Assembly: GCF_944324525.1 (NCBI RefSeq)
Contig: NZ_CALUWS010000020.1
Location: forward strand, 1 to 49,903
DNA from: an uncultured Desulfovibrio sp.
Lineage (GTDB): Bacteria > Desulfobacterota > Desulfovibrionia > Desulfovibrionales > Desulfovibrionaceae
Direction of reading: 5' to 3'
DNA length: 49,903 bases
In this document: in pieces, positions 1 to 9,000 of the stretch
Position numbering within the stretch: the first letter of the stretch is position 1
How the letters are laid out: every line of letters begins with the position of its first letter
Translations under genes and position numbers: made by a program
The notes under the pieces: model-generated
Seen by the model: the letters and a program-made list of their open reading frames with translations, nothing else
The model's database searches: none
Told to the model about the DNA's origin: nothing

Positions 1-48
1 CGTACCACCAACCTCCACCCCGTCACCACCCGACCCTTCCCCCCGCAA

Positions 49-88
49 CAAAAAGGGCCCCCGCGCCGCAAGGGGCGACGCGGGGGCC
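49..88 (-). terminator. Intrinsic terminator of the thiSGH operon
   Basis: A perfect 10-bp inverted repeat (GGCCCCCGCG at 56-65 and its complement at 79-88) is followed, in the leftward direction, by a T run (A run at about 49-54 on the plus strand). It lies 25 bp beyond the thiH stop. Bases 1-48 show no gene. Confidence 0.8.
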
Positions 89-112
89 GGTGCATAAGGG
101 CGGGTGTGTTGG

Positions 113-1234
113 TCAGGCGTGGGTGCTGGTGGGGTCTTCCCAGTCCTTGATGACGGCCTGATAGCCGATGCCGGCCAGGGCGGCGGTCATTTCTTCCACG
201 CTGCGATGGTCGGTGATGTCGAACTGACCGGAATTGTCGGCCTCGGTGGCGCGGCCGCCCACGGCGGTGGACACGCCGGCGGAGACGCGGGTCACGCCCA
301 GCGGGATGAGGTGGTCACGCATGAAGGCGCTCTCGCGGCTGGAACAGGTGATGCCGGAGCGCGGCAGGAAGCAGCGCATGGCCGTGATGTACTGCACGAA
401 CTGCCGGTCGCCCACGGCGTGGGGGATGTCGAAGCTCCCTTCATGCGAGCAGATGCGCGGGATGGAGACGCCCACGTCCACCCCGGGATAGTGCCGCATG
501 AGCCACCAGGCATGCAGGCCGGTGCAGAAAGCGTCCTGGATGAACTCGTCAAGGCCGAGCAGCGCGCCCACGCCGAGGGAGCGCATGCCCGCGCGGGCCG
601 CCCGTTCGGGCGCGTTGAGCCGGAAGGAGTAATCCTTCTTGGGCCCGGCCGGATGCAGCCAGTCATAGAGTTCGGGATTATAGGTCTCCTGGAACATGGT
701 CATGCTGTCCACGCCGGCGTCGATGAGCAGGCGGTACTCGTCCTCGGTCAGGGAGTAGACCTCCACCCCGACGGAAGCGAACATGGGCTTGATGCGGCGG
801 GCGGCATCGGCGATGTACTGGGGGGAGGACAGCTTGCGCGCGTCGCCGGTGAGCAGCAGGATGTGCTGCAGGCCCATATCGGCGATGACGCGGGCCTCGG
901 CTTCGATCTCGTCCATGTTCAGATGACGCCGGGGCTGGGTATTCTTGGCGTTGAACCCGCAGTAGCGGCACTGGTTGGTGCAGACGTCCGAGATGTAGAG
1001 CGGCGTGAAGAGGTTCACGGCCCGGCCGAAGTAGCGCAGGGTCAGCTCATGGGCGCGCTGGGCCAGATCTTCCAGATGCGGCGCGGCCGCCGGGGAGAGC
1101 AGCACGAGGAAGTCCTCGGGCTGGAGGGTATCCTTGCGCAGGGCGGCGAGCACCTGTTCTTCCGTGGCGTTCTCGGCGATACGGGCGCGCCGTTCACGCG
1201 GCCATTTTGCCAGATATTGTTCAAAATTTTCCAT
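113..1234 (-). CDS. thiH: 2-iminoacetate synthase ThiH
   Basis: This 373-aa radical SAM enzyme cleaves tyrosine to 2-iminoacetate (dehydroglycine) and p-cresol, supplying the C-N unit for the thiazole ring of thiamin. The cluster-binding motif CTNQCRYC places the CX3CX2C cysteines at residues 85, 89 and 92, followed by GFNAKN, as in ThiH. The C-terminal DITDHRSVEEM stretch and the length also fit the family. It is the last gene of thiS-thiG-thiH, 15 bp after thiG, and is followed by a terminator. The use of ThiH rather than the oxidase ThiO fits an anaerobe. No thiF or thiE lies in the window, so the ThiS-activating enzyme must be encoded elsewhere. Confidence 0.95.
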   Translation of the reverse strand: MENFEQYLAKWPRERRARIAENATEEQVLAALRKDTLQPEDFLVLLSPAAAPHLEDLAQRAHELTLRYFGRAVNLFTPLYISDVCTNQCRYCGFNAKNTQPRRHLNMDEIEAEARVIADMGLQHILLLTGDARKLSSPQYIADAARRIKPMFASVGVEVYSLTEDEYRLLIDAGVDSMTMFQETYNPELYDWLHPAGPKKDYSFRLNAPERAARAGMRSLGVGALLGLDEFIQDAFCTGLHAWWLMRHYPGVDVGVSIPRICSHEGSFDIPHAVGDRQFVQYITAMRCFLPRSGITCSSRESAFMRDHLIPLGVTRVSAGVSTAVGGRATEADNSGQFDITDHRSVEEMTAALAGIGYQAVIKDWEDPTSTHA

Positions 1235-1249
1235 GACGGCACCCCCGGT

Positions 1250-2020
1250 CTAGCGCAGGAAGCCGGTGAGCGGCGAAGAGGCTTCGGCGGCTTCGCCGGG
1301 CGCCTTGACGGCTCCGGCCCCGGCCAGCCAGGCATTGCGGCCCGCTTCCACCGCGGCGCGGAAGGCGGCCGCCATGCGCACCGGATCGGCGGAAGAGGCG
1401 ATGGCCGTATTGACGAGGCAGGCCGCCGCGCCCATTTCCATAGCCTCGCAGGCCTGGGAGGGACGCCCGATGCCCGCGTCCACCACGATCGGCACATCCA
1501 GTTCGTCGATGAGGATGCCGATCATCTCCTTGGTGCGCAGGCCGCGATTGGTGCCGATGGGCGCGCCGAGAGGCATGACGGCGGCGGCGCCGGCATCCAC
1601 GCAGGCGCGGGCCACATAGAGGTCGGGATTGATGTAGGGCAGGACGGTAAAGCCTTCCTTGACCAGCGCCTCGGTGGCCTTGGCCGTTTCGTAGCCGTCG
1701 GGCAGGAGGTGGCGCACATCGGAGATGACCTCGATCTTGATCCAGTCGCCGCAGCCGGCGGCGCGGGCCAGACGGGCCAGACGCACGGCCTCTTCGGCGG
1801 TGCGGGCGCCGGAGGTGTTGGGCAGGAGGCGCATGGTCTTGGGGATATGGGGCACGATGCCCTGCTGGCCCTTTTCCACGCGGCGCATGGCCACGGTGAT
1901 CACTTCCGCGCCGCTGGCCTCGCACACGGCGGGGATGAGGTTGTCCGCGCTGTATTTGCCCGTTCCGATGAAAAGACGGCTCTTCAGTTCCACGCCGCCA
2001 AGGATGAATTTGTCTTCCAC
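1250..2020 (-). CDS. thiG: Thiazole synthase ThiG
   Basis: ThiG condenses deoxyxylulose 5-phosphate, dehydroglycine and ThiS thiocarboxylate into the thiazole phosphate. The protein is a TIM barrel; the lysine in WIKIEV is the expected Schiff-base residue (about residue 95 from this start). I chose the GTG at 2020 because GGAG sits 8 bases upstream and the resulting 256 aa (VEDKFILGG...) match the usual size. A longer reading starts at a TTG at 2047 but has no ribosome site. The 135-bp gap to thiS is unusually wide for this operon and shows no other gene. Confidence 0.93.
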   Translation of the reverse strand: MEDKFILGGVELKSRLFIGTGKYSADNLIPAVCEASGAEVITVAMRRVEKGQQGIVPHIPKTMRLLPNTSGARTAEEAVRLARLARAAGCGDWIKIEVISDVRHLLPDGYETAKATEALVKEGFTVLPYINPDLYVARACVDAGAAAVMPLGAPIGTNRGLRTKEMIGILIDELDVPIVVDAGIGRPSQACEAMEMGAAACLVNTAIASSADPVRMAAAFRAAVEAGRNAWLAGAGAVKAPGEAAEASSPLTGFLR

Positions 2021-2155
2021 TGTCTTTACTCCGTTGCCCCGCAGCAATCCTGCGCCCCTGCGGGCACATCAGCCGGCCGTCATCCCGTGCGGGAGGACAT
2101 GGCGGCCCCGCCGCCTCACGACGGCTGCATTTTCCTCTTGCCAGCCGGACGGAGG

Positions 2156-2356
2156 CTAACCGCCTCCCACGAACTGCACCAGCTCCAGCACGTCCCCCGC
2201 CGCAAGCCGCGTTGCGTCAAAGGCGGCGGCTGGAACTATCTCGCCGTTGCGCTCCACCACGACCACCGCCGGATCATGGCCGCGCCGGCGCAGCAGTTCC
2301 GCCACGCTGAGCCCTTCGGCATAATCGCCCTTTTCTCCATTGACCGTAAGCTGCAT
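2156..2356 (-). CDS. thiS: Sulfur carrier protein ThiS
   Basis: ThiS is the ubiquitin-fold sulfur donor for thiazole formation; its C-terminal Gly-Gly is adenylated and converted to a thiocarboxylate. The 66-aa product starts MQLTVNG and ends QFVGGG, with the diglycine tail exactly at the stop codon. The ATG at 2356 is preceded by GGAGGAGA. It is the first gene after the TPP riboswitch and terminator, so it is expected to be expressed only when thiamin pyrophosphate is scarce. Confidence 0.93.
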   Translation of the reverse strand: MQLTVNGEKGDYAEGLSVAELLRRRGHDPAVVVVERNGEIVPAAAFDATRLAAGDVLELVQFVGGG

Positions 2357-2487
2357 GACGTCTCCTCCCGGCCGGCTCCCCGCCCGGAAGGGCATACAGG
2401 GCAGCCTTTGCCGAAAAAAAGCCTTTTGACGTTACACAGAACAACGCCGCCGCGGCCCGCCTCCTGGGGCGGCGTCCGCGACAGCCC

Positions 2488-2521
2488 AAAAAAATACCCG
2501 CATCCAGTCACTGGAAGCGGG
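2488..2521 (-). terminator. Riboswitch-controlled terminator upstream of thiS
   Basis: In the leftward direction CCCGCTTCCAGT and its near-perfect complement form a hairpin (2497-2521) followed by TATTTTTTT. It lies between the TPP aptamer and thiS and is the likely expression platform. A further GGCGAC/GTCGCC hairpin between the aptamer and terminator could be the competing structure. Confidence 0.85.
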
Positions 2522-2545
2522 CGACACCAGACCCGGAACGGGTCG

Positions 2546-2660
2546 CCAGCTTCCCTTCGTCAGCACTATCTGCTTCAGGTGCAGGAACATGCATCCGCAT
2601 GTCCTAGGGGTCAGGGCGCTTACACCCTTTCTCAGCCGTCAAGTGGGCTCCCCCAGCCGG
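2546..2660 (-). promoter_or_regulatory. TPP riboswitch (thi box)
   Basis: Reading leftward, the segment has the thi-box hallmarks in order: GGGGGAGCCC, GGCTGAGA, a variable P3 arm, then CACCTGAAGCAGATAGTGCT and GACGAAGGGAAG. The closing P1 helix can be formed by CCGGCT (2655-2660) and AGCTGG (2546-2551, with one G-U pair). Known TPP aptamers bind thiamin pyrophosphate and turn off downstream genes. The downstream terminator and thiS gene fit transcriptional control of thiSGH. Confidence 0.93.
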
Positions 2661-2804
2661 AATGGGTGTACGATAGGCCCGGCGTGCGGCAATTGCAAGT
2701 TTTTTTTCACAGGGGACGTCCGCACGGCGGCTTGCGAAGCAGGCCCATCTGTGCCATACAGAGCGGTGCACTTCTTACCAACTGCGCCCTGCGCCGAGAA
2801 ATCC

Positions 2805-4526
2805 ATGTCCGAACTGCAACACGATGCCGACCACGGCGCGCCTGCCGGGGACGTCGCCGCCCTGATCGAGGAACACATTTCCGTCATTGAACCGGAGGAC
2901 GCCCTGCCGCGCGTCAGCCTGGAAGAGCTGCCGGAGCCCATGCGCGCCGCCTGCGGGCGAGCGGGCTGGACCAGCCTCATGCCCGTGCAGTCCCTGGCTC
3001 TGCCCTACCTTATGGAAGGGCGGGACATCATGGTGCAGTCGCGCACCGGCAGCGGCAAGACGGGCGCGTACCTGCTGCCCCTCCTGCCGCGGCTCGACGC
3101 GGAAAGGAAGGTGGCGCAGGCCCTTGTGCTCGTGCCCACGCGCGAGCTGGCCGTGCAGGTGGAACACGAGGCCCGCACGCTCTTTGCCGAGACCGGCATC
3201 CGCCCGGCGGCGGTCTACGGCGGCGTGGGCTACAAGAAGCAGATGGACGCCCTGCGCGACGGCGCGCAGCTTATCGTGGGCACGCCCGGCCGCGTGCTGG
3301 ACCACCTGCTCCGGCGCACGCTCACGCTGGACGATCTGCGCCTGCTGGTCTTCGACGAGGCGGACAGGATGCTCTCCATCGGGTTTTATCCCGACATGAA
3401 GGAAGTGCAGCGCTACCTGCCCCGCCGCCGTGTGCATACCTGCATGTTCTCGGCCACCTATCCGCCGCATGTGCTGCGCCTGGCCGGAGAGTTCATGGAC
3501 GCCCCGGCCATGCTTTCCCTCTCGCGCAAGGAAGTGCATGTGGCCGAAGTGCAGCATCTGTTCTGCGCCTGCCGCCCCATGGAGAAGGACAGGCTGCTCG
3601 TGCGCCTGCTGGAAACGGAAAACCCGGCTTCCGCCATCATTTTTTGCAACACCAAGGCCAATGTGCACTATGTGACCAGCGTCCTGCAGGGCTTCGGCTA
3701 CTGCGCGGACGAGCTCTCGGCCGACCTTTCCCAGAGCCGCCGTGAAGCCGTGCTGGACAAGATCCGGCGCGGCGCGCTGCAGTATCTCGTAGCTACGGAC
3801 GTGGCGGCGCGCGGCATCGACATCCCCGCGCTGTCCCACGTCTTCCTTTACGAACCGCCGGAGGATCACGAGAGCTACATCCACCGTGCCGGACGCACGG
3901 GCCGCGCCGGCGCGGCGGGGACCGTCATCTCGCTGGTGGACGTCATGCAGCGCATGGAGCTGGAACGCATCGCCCGGCACTTCAAGATCAGCCTTACGGA
4001 GCTGCCCGCCCCCACGGATGACGACGTGGCCGCCGTGGCCGGGGCCCGCCTGCTGACCGAGCTGGAGGCCCGCTTCCGCAAGCTCAACGGACTGGAACGC
4101 CTGCGCGTCGCCCGTTACGCCCCGCTGGTGCGCAGCCTGACGGCACAGGACGACGGCGGGGACGGCGAGCTCATGCTTGCCATGCTGCTGGATGCCTGTC
4201 ACCAGCAGAGCCTGCGGGAGAGCCGCTTCCCCGAGGGGCTGCCGGAACAGCGCGCCAGCGGCGAAGGCAAATCCGGCCGCTCGCGGCGCAAGCGTTCCTC
4301 CCGCCGGGAACGGGAAGAAAGGGACGGCGCGGAGGCGAACCGCCGGGATGGCGTCGTGGACGAGGCCGCCCCCCGGACGGAAGCCGACGAAACGCCGTCC
4401 GACGTCGCCGCCGAAGGCGCGCGGAAGTCGCGCCGCCGTTCCGGACGCCGGCGTCGCGGACGCGGCGGCAATGGCCAGACGGCTGACGCCCCTGCGGAGA
4501 CGGCTTCCGCCGGACAGGAAGAATAA
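2805..4526 (+). CDS. DEAD-box ATP-dependent RNA helicase
   Basis: This 573-aa RhlE/CsdA-type RNA helicase has all core motifs: Q-motif glutamine at residue 62, Walker A SRTGSGKT (79-86), PTRELA (111-116), TPGR, DEAD (184-187), SAT (216-218), ARGID and HRAGRTGR. The C-terminal 120 residues are a basic, Arg/Lys-rich, low-complexity tail (RRRSGRRRRGRGG) probably used for RNA binding. The start at MSELQ was chosen because the earlier in-frame codons run back through the opposite-strand TPP riboswitch and do not resemble the family. It leads a rightward operon; the next gene starts 12 bp after the stop. The exact paralogue (rhlE, csdA, rhlB) cannot be settled by eye. Confidence 0.92.
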   Translation: MSELQHDADHGAPAGDVAALIEEHISVIEPEDALPRVSLEELPEPMRAACGRAGWTSLMPVQSLALPYLMEGRDIMVQSRTGSGKTGAYLLPLLPRLDAERKVAQALVLVPTRELAVQVEHEARTLFAETGIRPAAVYGGVGYKKQMDALRDGAQLIVGTPGRVLDHLLRRTLTLDDLRLLVFDEADRMLSIGFYPDMKEVQRYLPRRRVHTCMFSATYPPHVLRLAGEFMDAPAMLSLSRKEVHVAEVQHLFCACRPMEKDRLLVRLLETENPASAIIFCNTKANVHYVTSVLQGFGYCADELSADLSQSRREAVLDKIRRGALQYLVATDVAARGIDIPALSHVFLYEPPEDHESYIHRAGRTGRAGAAGTVISLVDVMQRMELERIARHFKISLTELPAPTDDDVAAVAGARLLTELEARFRKLNGLERLRVARYAPLVRSLTAQDDGGDGELMLAMLLDACHQQSLRESRFPEGLPEQRASGEGKSGRSRRKRSSRREREERDGAEANRRDGVVDEAAPRTEADETPSDVAAEGARKSRRRSGRRRRGRGGNGQTADAPAETASAGQEE

Positions 4527-4538
4527 GGCGGAACGGCG

Positions 4539-5012
4539 ATGGCACAGGCGGCAGACGCGGCAACCCATCAAAACTTCGTGCAGGAGGCGCTGGACAATTT
4601 CGCCGTCCTGCTGGACGATACCGATTTCACGGCGCACCTGCACCTCATGGGCGTGGGGCGGCTGCATTTCACCCGCCGCAAGCAGCTCCTGCTGGAATGG
4701 CGCGGGCTCTATGTGGCGCTCTGGCGGCTGGCGCTGGGACGGTCCTTCCCGCAGGATGCCGACGCCATGCTGGAAGCCTTCCGTCGTTCCTACCGGGAGC
4801 GGCACAGGGACAAGCAGACGCCGCTGATGCTGGAACGCGCGGAACAGTACTGGGACATGATGCGCGTCACCAAAGAGAGCGACTTCACGGAAGTCGCCCG
4901 CCACTTCTGTTCCTTCTGCCAGATGACCGAAAAGGACACCCGTTCCCTGCAGCTCAAGCTCGTGCTCATCATCCGCAAAGCCTATACCGACATTTTCCGG
5001 CGCCTCATCTGA
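4539..5012 (+). CDS. Conserved hypothetical protein, 157 aa
   Basis: I do not recognise a named family. The 157-aa product is soluble and mainly helical by composition, rich in aromatic and basic residues (LEWRGLYVALWRLALGR; ERAEQYWDMM), with no signal peptide or membrane segment. It lies 12 bp after the helicase stop, and its stop codon is 2 bp before the ribF start, so it is translated from the same transcript. The position between an RNA helicase and ribF does not by itself indicate a role. Confidence 0.8.
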   Translation: MAQAADAATHQNFVQEALDNFAVLLDDTDFTAHLHLMGVGRLHFTRRKQLLLEWRGLYVALWRLALGRSFPQDADAMLEAFRRSYRERHRDKQTPLMLERAEQYWDMMRVTKESDFTEVARHFCSFCQMTEKDTRSLQLKLVLIIRKAYTDIFRRLI

Positions 5013-5014
5013 CC

Positions 5015-6025
5015 ATGTCCGCAGCAGCCCCCTCGCCTTCGTCCGCCTCCGGCGCCGCCGGGACGCGTCCGCCCGCCGCCCTGACCATCGGCAATTTCGA
5101 CGGCGTGCATCTGGGCCATCAGGCCCTCATCCGGCGCACCTGCGCCGTGGCCCGCGCCGCGGGAGAACGCTGCCTCGTGCTGACTTTCTGGCCGCACCCG
5201 CGCGCCGTGCTGGGCAATGGTCAGGCCCCGCCGCCCCTGACCAGCCGCGAAGAGCGCCGCCGCCGCATCCTTGCCCTGGGCGTGGACGAGCTGCTGGAGC
5301 TCCCCTTCACCCCGGCGCTGGCCATCACCGCACCTGAAGAGTTCATCCGTCAACAGCTCATGCCGCTCAATGTGCATGACCTGCTCATCGGTCATGACTT
5401 TTCGCTGGGCAGAGGACGCAGCGGCGGGCCCGATGTCCTGCGCGGCCTGGGCGAAAAATACCGTTTCGGCGTGGAACAGCTGGAGCCCGTGCTCCATCTG
5501 GGCAGCATCATCAGCTCCTCCCGCATCCGCCGCTGCATCGCCGAAGGGGATGTGGAGACGGCGGCGGCTCTGCTGGGCGCGTACCACAGCTGCGAAGGTC
5601 CCATTGCCCACGGCATGGGACGCGGCACGGGACTGGGCTTTCCCACGGCCAATATGACCCTGCCGGACACCCTGCTGCCGCCGCCCGGCGTCTACGCCAC
5701 CCTGGCGCGCGTGGACGGCCTGCCCGGCGTACGGCAGGCCGTGACCAACATCGGCCACAATCCCACGTTTGGCGGCGCGGCCCTCAGCGTGGAAAGCTTT
5801 CTGCTCGATGCTCACGGCGATCTTTACGGGCGGATGCTGCGTCTGGAATTCGTGGCCCGCCTGCGCGAGGAGCGTCGCTTTGACGGCCCGGATGCGCTCA
5901 TGCGGCAGATCGGACAGGATGTGGCGCTGGCGCGCCGCCTGCTGGCTGCCGCCCGGACGGCGGCAGACGGGATATCCCTTCAACCCTGCCCGGCGTCCTG
6001 CGGCGCCCCTGCGGAGGAAGCATGA
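5015..6025 (+). CDS. ribF: Bifunctional riboflavin kinase/FAD synthetase RibF
   Basis: RibF phosphorylates riboflavin to FMN and adenylylates FMN to FAD. The N-terminal nucleotidyltransferase half shows GNFDGVHLGH (26-35), the LIGHDFSLGRGRSG loop and the SSSRIR motif. The C-terminal kinase half shows GTGLGFPTANM. The ATG at 5015 gives a 336-aa protein of normal size with a short, Ala/Pro-rich leader; it starts 2 bp after the upstream stop. The stop overlaps the next ATG (ATGA at 6022-6025), indicating translational coupling to the PHP gene. Confidence 0.94.
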   Translation: MSAAAPSPSSASGAAGTRPPAALTIGNFDGVHLGHQALIRRTCAVARAAGERCLVLTFWPHPRAVLGNGQAPPPLTSREERRRRILALGVDELLELPFTPALAITAPEEFIRQQLMPLNVHDLLIGHDFSLGRGRSGGPDVLRGLGEKYRFGVEQLEPVLHLGSIISSSRIRRCIAEGDVETAAALLGAYHSCEGPIAHGMGRGTGLGFPTANMTLPDTLLPPPGVYATLARVDGLPGVRQAVTNIGHNPTFGGAALSVESFLLDAHGDLYGRMLRLEFVARLREERRFDGPDALMRQIGQDVALARRLLAAARTAADGISLQPCPASCGAPAEEA

Positions 6026-6834
6026 TTCTTGCGGACCTGCACACCCATACCAAGGTTTCCCACGGCGTGGCCAGCGCGGAGGAGATGTACGCCGCCGCCC
6101 GCGACGCCGGTCTGGAATATCTGGGCATCTCCGAGCACAGCCCGCTCCCGCCCGGCTTTTCCTGCCGTCTCTATCAGGAGCATTTCGAACGGGATTTCCC
6201 CGCCCTCTGTGACGAGGTGCTGGCCCTCAAGCAGCGGGGCGGCTCCCCGCAGGTGCTGCTGGGCATCGAACTGGACTGGATCCCGTCCAATCTCCCGTAC
6301 ATGCGCGAACTGCTGGCCAGCAAGCCCTTTGACTACGTCATCGGTTCGCTCCACTTCCTGGGGGAGATGTCCATCGGCTTCAATGCCAACTGGGACTGCC
6401 CCGTGGAGGAAGCCTTCCGCCGCTTCGAGGCCTATTACATGGCCATGGCGGAAATGGCCCGCAGCGGCCTTGTCCACATCGCCTCACATCCCGACTTCAT
6501 CAAGCTGCACTGCTTCGACCTTTTTCAGGAGTGGCTCTATCAGCCCATGAGCCGCCTGCCCATCATGGAGGCCATGCAGGCGCTGCGTCAGAACAATGTG
6601 CTGCTGGAAGTCTCTTCCGCCGGTCTGCGGCAGCCGTTCTGCGAGCCCTACCCCGGCCCCATGATCATGGACATCGCCGCCCGCGAGGACGTCCGCATCA
6701 TGCTGGCCTCGGATGCGCACCGGACGGAGGACGTCGCCGGTCAGTTCGACGAGCTCGCCCGCTATGCCCGCAGCTACGGCTATCGGGAAAGCGGCATCGT
6801 GGTGGGCGGGGAACGCCGCTTCCTGCCCTTCTGA
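6022..6834 (+). CDS. PHP-domain phosphoesterase (histidinol-phosphatase-like)
   Basis: The 270-aa protein is a PHP-fold metal-dependent phosphoesterase. The metal ligands are visible: DLHTHTK at the N-terminus (His6, His8), SEHS near residue 39, IELDW, SLHF near 110, SHPD and SDAHR near the C-terminus. This set matches the HisJ/HisK class of histidinol phosphatases, which hydrolyse L-histidinol phosphate in histidine synthesis. No other his gene is present here, so the substrate is not proven; related PHP proteins act on other small phosphate esters. The ATG overlaps the ribF stop. Confidence 0.82.
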   Translation: MILADLHTHTKVSHGVASAEEMYAAARDAGLEYLGISEHSPLPPGFSCRLYQEHFERDFPALCDEVLALKQRGGSPQVLLGIELDWIPSNLPYMRELLASKPFDYVIGSLHFLGEMSIGFNANWDCPVEEAFRRFEAYYMAMAEMARSGLVHIASHPDFIKLHCFDLFQEWLYQPMSRLPIMEAMQALRQNNVLLEVSSAGLRQPFCEPYPGPMIMDIAAREDVRIMLASDAHRTEDVAGQFDELARYARSYGYRESGIVVGGERRFLPF

Positions 6835-6871
6835 TCCGCCGGCCGGCCCGGGCGGCACTGGGAGCTGAACC

Positions 6872-8167
6872 ATGATCTCTGTCCTTATCCCCGTCTACAA
6901 CAACTGGGATCTGACCCGCGCCTGTCTGGAGGCCCTCGCGGCCAGTACCGCGGGCGAGGAGACGGAAGTCCTCGTCGTGGACAACGCCTCCACGGACGCG
7001 ACGCCCCAGGCCTGTCCGGCGCTGGGCCGCAGTCTGTTCGGCGAACGTTTCCGCTATCTGCCGCAGCCGGTCAACCGCAACTTTGCCGGGGCCAACAATA
7101 TCGCCGCGGCGGAAGCCCGGGGCGACTGGCTCTTCCTGCTCAACAACGACACCCTTCCCCGGCCGGGCTGGGCGGCTCCGCTGCTGCGCGCCTTCGACGA
7201 GGACCCGCAGCTCGGCGCGGCCGGCCCCCTGCTGCTCTATCCCCCTGACAGCAGGGGTCTGCACAGGGTGCAGCATCTCGGCGTCGTCCTCTCGCTGCGG
7301 CACCGGATCAGCCATCTTTACGAATATCTGCCCGAACATCATCCCGTCGTCACGCGACCCCGCCGTCTGCAGATCATCACCGGAGCCGCCATGCTCATCC
7401 CCCGGCGGCGTTATCTTGCGCTGGGCGGGCTGGATGAAGGCTTCGTCAACGGTTTTGAAGACGTGGAGTTCTGCGCGCGCCTTTGCCGGGAGGGGCTGCA
7501 CCAGCGCGTCATCCCTGAAGCGCGCATCATCCATCTGGCCGGCCAGAGCGAAGGCCGCCGGGACAAGGAGAAGGACAACAGCAGCCGCTGCTTCACCTTG
7601 TGCGGCCATCTGCTGCAGCTCGACGAGATGCGCCAGTGGCGGGCCGACGGCTACCAGCCGGAAGTCTCGCCCTGGATGACCCTTGAACCGGGCCTGACGC
7701 CGGCAAGCCGGGTCCGCCTGCTGCAACAGGCCCGGAAGGGCCCTGCCGCCCTGGCTGAGGCCGCGCAAAGCGAACCGCTCTGGCTGGAAGGCCAGCTCAT
7801 GCTGGCCCGGCATCAGGAAGCGCAGCGGCAGAACAGCGACGCCATGTACACCCTGACCATGGCCGCCCATTTCTACAGCACGCCGGATGCCATCCTGCCT
7901 CTTCTGGACTTTGTGGGCCGGGTGGCCGCGGACGAAAAACGAGGCATGGAGCTCCTGCGGGAAGAACTGCGGGACTACGTGGTCACGCCGGAACTGCGGG
8001 AAGCCGCGCTCAGGGAACTGCATGCCGAGCTGCTCGCCGCCGGGGAGCCCGAGCTCGCCCGGCAGGTGGAAGCCCTGCAGCAGGATGCCCCGAACTTTTT
8101 CAGCCGTCAGTACCGCCTTCTTGAAGCGGCGCTGCGTACCGGCAGCGCCATGCCGCATGGGGAGTGA
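6872..8167 (+). CDS. Family 2 glycosyltransferase
   Basis: This 431-aa protein has a GT-A fold glycosyltransferase domain at the N-terminus: SVLIPVYN (3-10), VVDNASTD (35-42), the metal/nucleotide-sugar site NNDT (91-94) and the acceptor-side FEDVEFC (195-201). The spacing resembles rhamnosyltransferase-like GT2 enzymes. The remaining 200 residues are helical and could be a TPR-like or substrate-selecting extension. No membrane segment is seen, so it is probably cytoplasmic and acts on lipid-linked or protein-linked glycans. It is followed with a short overlap or gap by a second glycosyltransferase, and the two probably work on the same surface glycan. Confidence 0.88.
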   Translation: MISVLIPVYNNWDLTRACLEALAASTAGEETEVLVVDNASTDATPQACPALGRSLFGERFRYLPQPVNRNFAGANNIAAAEARGDWLFLLNNDTLPRPGWAAPLLRAFDEDPQLGAAGPLLLYPPDSRGLHRVQHLGVVLSLRHRISHLYEYLPEHHPVVTRPRRLQIITGAAMLIPRRRYLALGGLDEGFVNGFEDVEFCARLCREGLHQRVIPEARIIHLAGQSEGRRDKEKDNSSRCFTLCGHLLQLDEMRQWRADGYQPEVSPWMTLEPGLTPASRVRLLQQARKGPAALAEAAQSEPLWLEGQLMLARHQEAQRQNSDAMYTLTMAAHFYSTPDAILPLLDFVGRVAADEKRGMELLREELRDYVVTPELREAALRELHAELLAAGEPELARQVEALQQDAPNFFSRQYRLLEAALRTGSAMPHGE

Positions 8168-8172
8168 AGAGC

Positions 8173-9000
8173 ATGAAAGTCGTCTTTTGTACGGATGACC
8201 GGCCGCGTTATCTGACCCTGCTCAAGGTTGCCGTGCGTTCGCTGCGGCATGTGATGGGGCAGGATGCCCCCTGCCTCTGCGTCTATGCCGGCGACAATGG
8301 CGCGACGCTGGATCTGCTGGCGCGGGAGCGCATCCCGGTCGCCCGCTACACGCCGCGCCTCCGCTTTGACGAAGCCGGCGAGCATGTCCGCGCCTCCCGG
8401 GGCTGCTTCCTCAAGCTGGAGCTGGCCTTGGTGCCGGAGCTTGCCGAGGATGACTACGCGCTCTACTGCGATACGGACGTCATGTTCCTTCGCCCCCTGG
8501 ACGAACTGTTCGCCCTGCGTCCTTCCTACATGGCCATGGCCCGGGAATACACGGCCCCCTTCTATCACGAGTACGACAAGCTGACGTACGATCTGGACGG
8601 CCGGACCTACACCGTGCCCATGCCCTTCCCCATCTGGACGTTCTCCAGCGGGGTCACGCTCTTCAATCTGGCCCGCCTGCGGCGTCTGCGGCTCATCGAC
8701 CACTTCCTGGCCTTCAGTCAGCAAAACCTCGACCGCATCGGCAACCTCGACCAATCCCTGCTCAACTACTATTTCGGCAAACGCATCACCCGCCTTGACG
8801 ATCGCTGGAACCGGCCCCCCTATCATGCGGATTGCCATGCCACGGCCCACATCGTCCATTTCCACGGCCCCAAACCCTGGGAAGGGAAGACCGGACAGCA
8901 ATGGGCGCGGGAGCTGGCCATCAACGACTTTGACTGCATGAGCCGCATGTGGGCGGAGTGGCTGTCCCCGGAGGAACGTTCCGCCACCAGCTACGTTTAG
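8173..9000 (+). CDS. Family 8-like glycosyltransferase
   Basis: The 275-aa product begins MKVVFCTDD and carries the DTD metal-binding motif (YCDTDVMFL, residues 98-106), a GNLDQSLLNYYF block and a C-terminal HFHGPKPW, all typical of GT8-type retaining transferases that use nucleotide-sugar donors. I chose the ATG at 8173 because GGGGAG lies 8 bases upstream; a GTG at 8164 would overlap the preceding stop but leaves no ribosome site. It ends the rightward operon, and repeat family A begins at the base after its TAG. Confidence 0.86.
   Translation: MKVVFCTDDRPRYLTLLKVAVRSLRHVMGQDAPCLCVYAGDNGATLDLLARERIPVARYTPRLRFDEAGEHVRASRGCFLKLELALVPELAEDDYALYCDTDVMFLRPLDELFALRPSYMAMAREYTAPFYHEYDKLTYDLDGRTYTVPMPFPIWTFSSGVTLFNLARLRRLRLIDHFLAFSQQNLDRIGNLDQSLLNYYFGKRITRLDDRWNRPPYHADCHATAHIVHFHGPKPWEGKTGQQWARELAINDFDCMSRMWAEWLSPEERSATSYV

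Noticed and set aside
2765-2800. tRNA D-arm-like sequence on the minus strand (CGCAGTTGGTAAGAAGTGCAC) upstream of the helicase gene
   Set aside because: No matching acceptor, anticodon or T stem can be built from the flanks; the T-loop consensus is absent.
104-2890. Very long open frame on the plus strand opposite thiSGH
   Set aside because: It is a mirror of the high-GC thi genes, with Gly/His/Ala-rich low-complexity translation, and crosses the TPP riboswitch.
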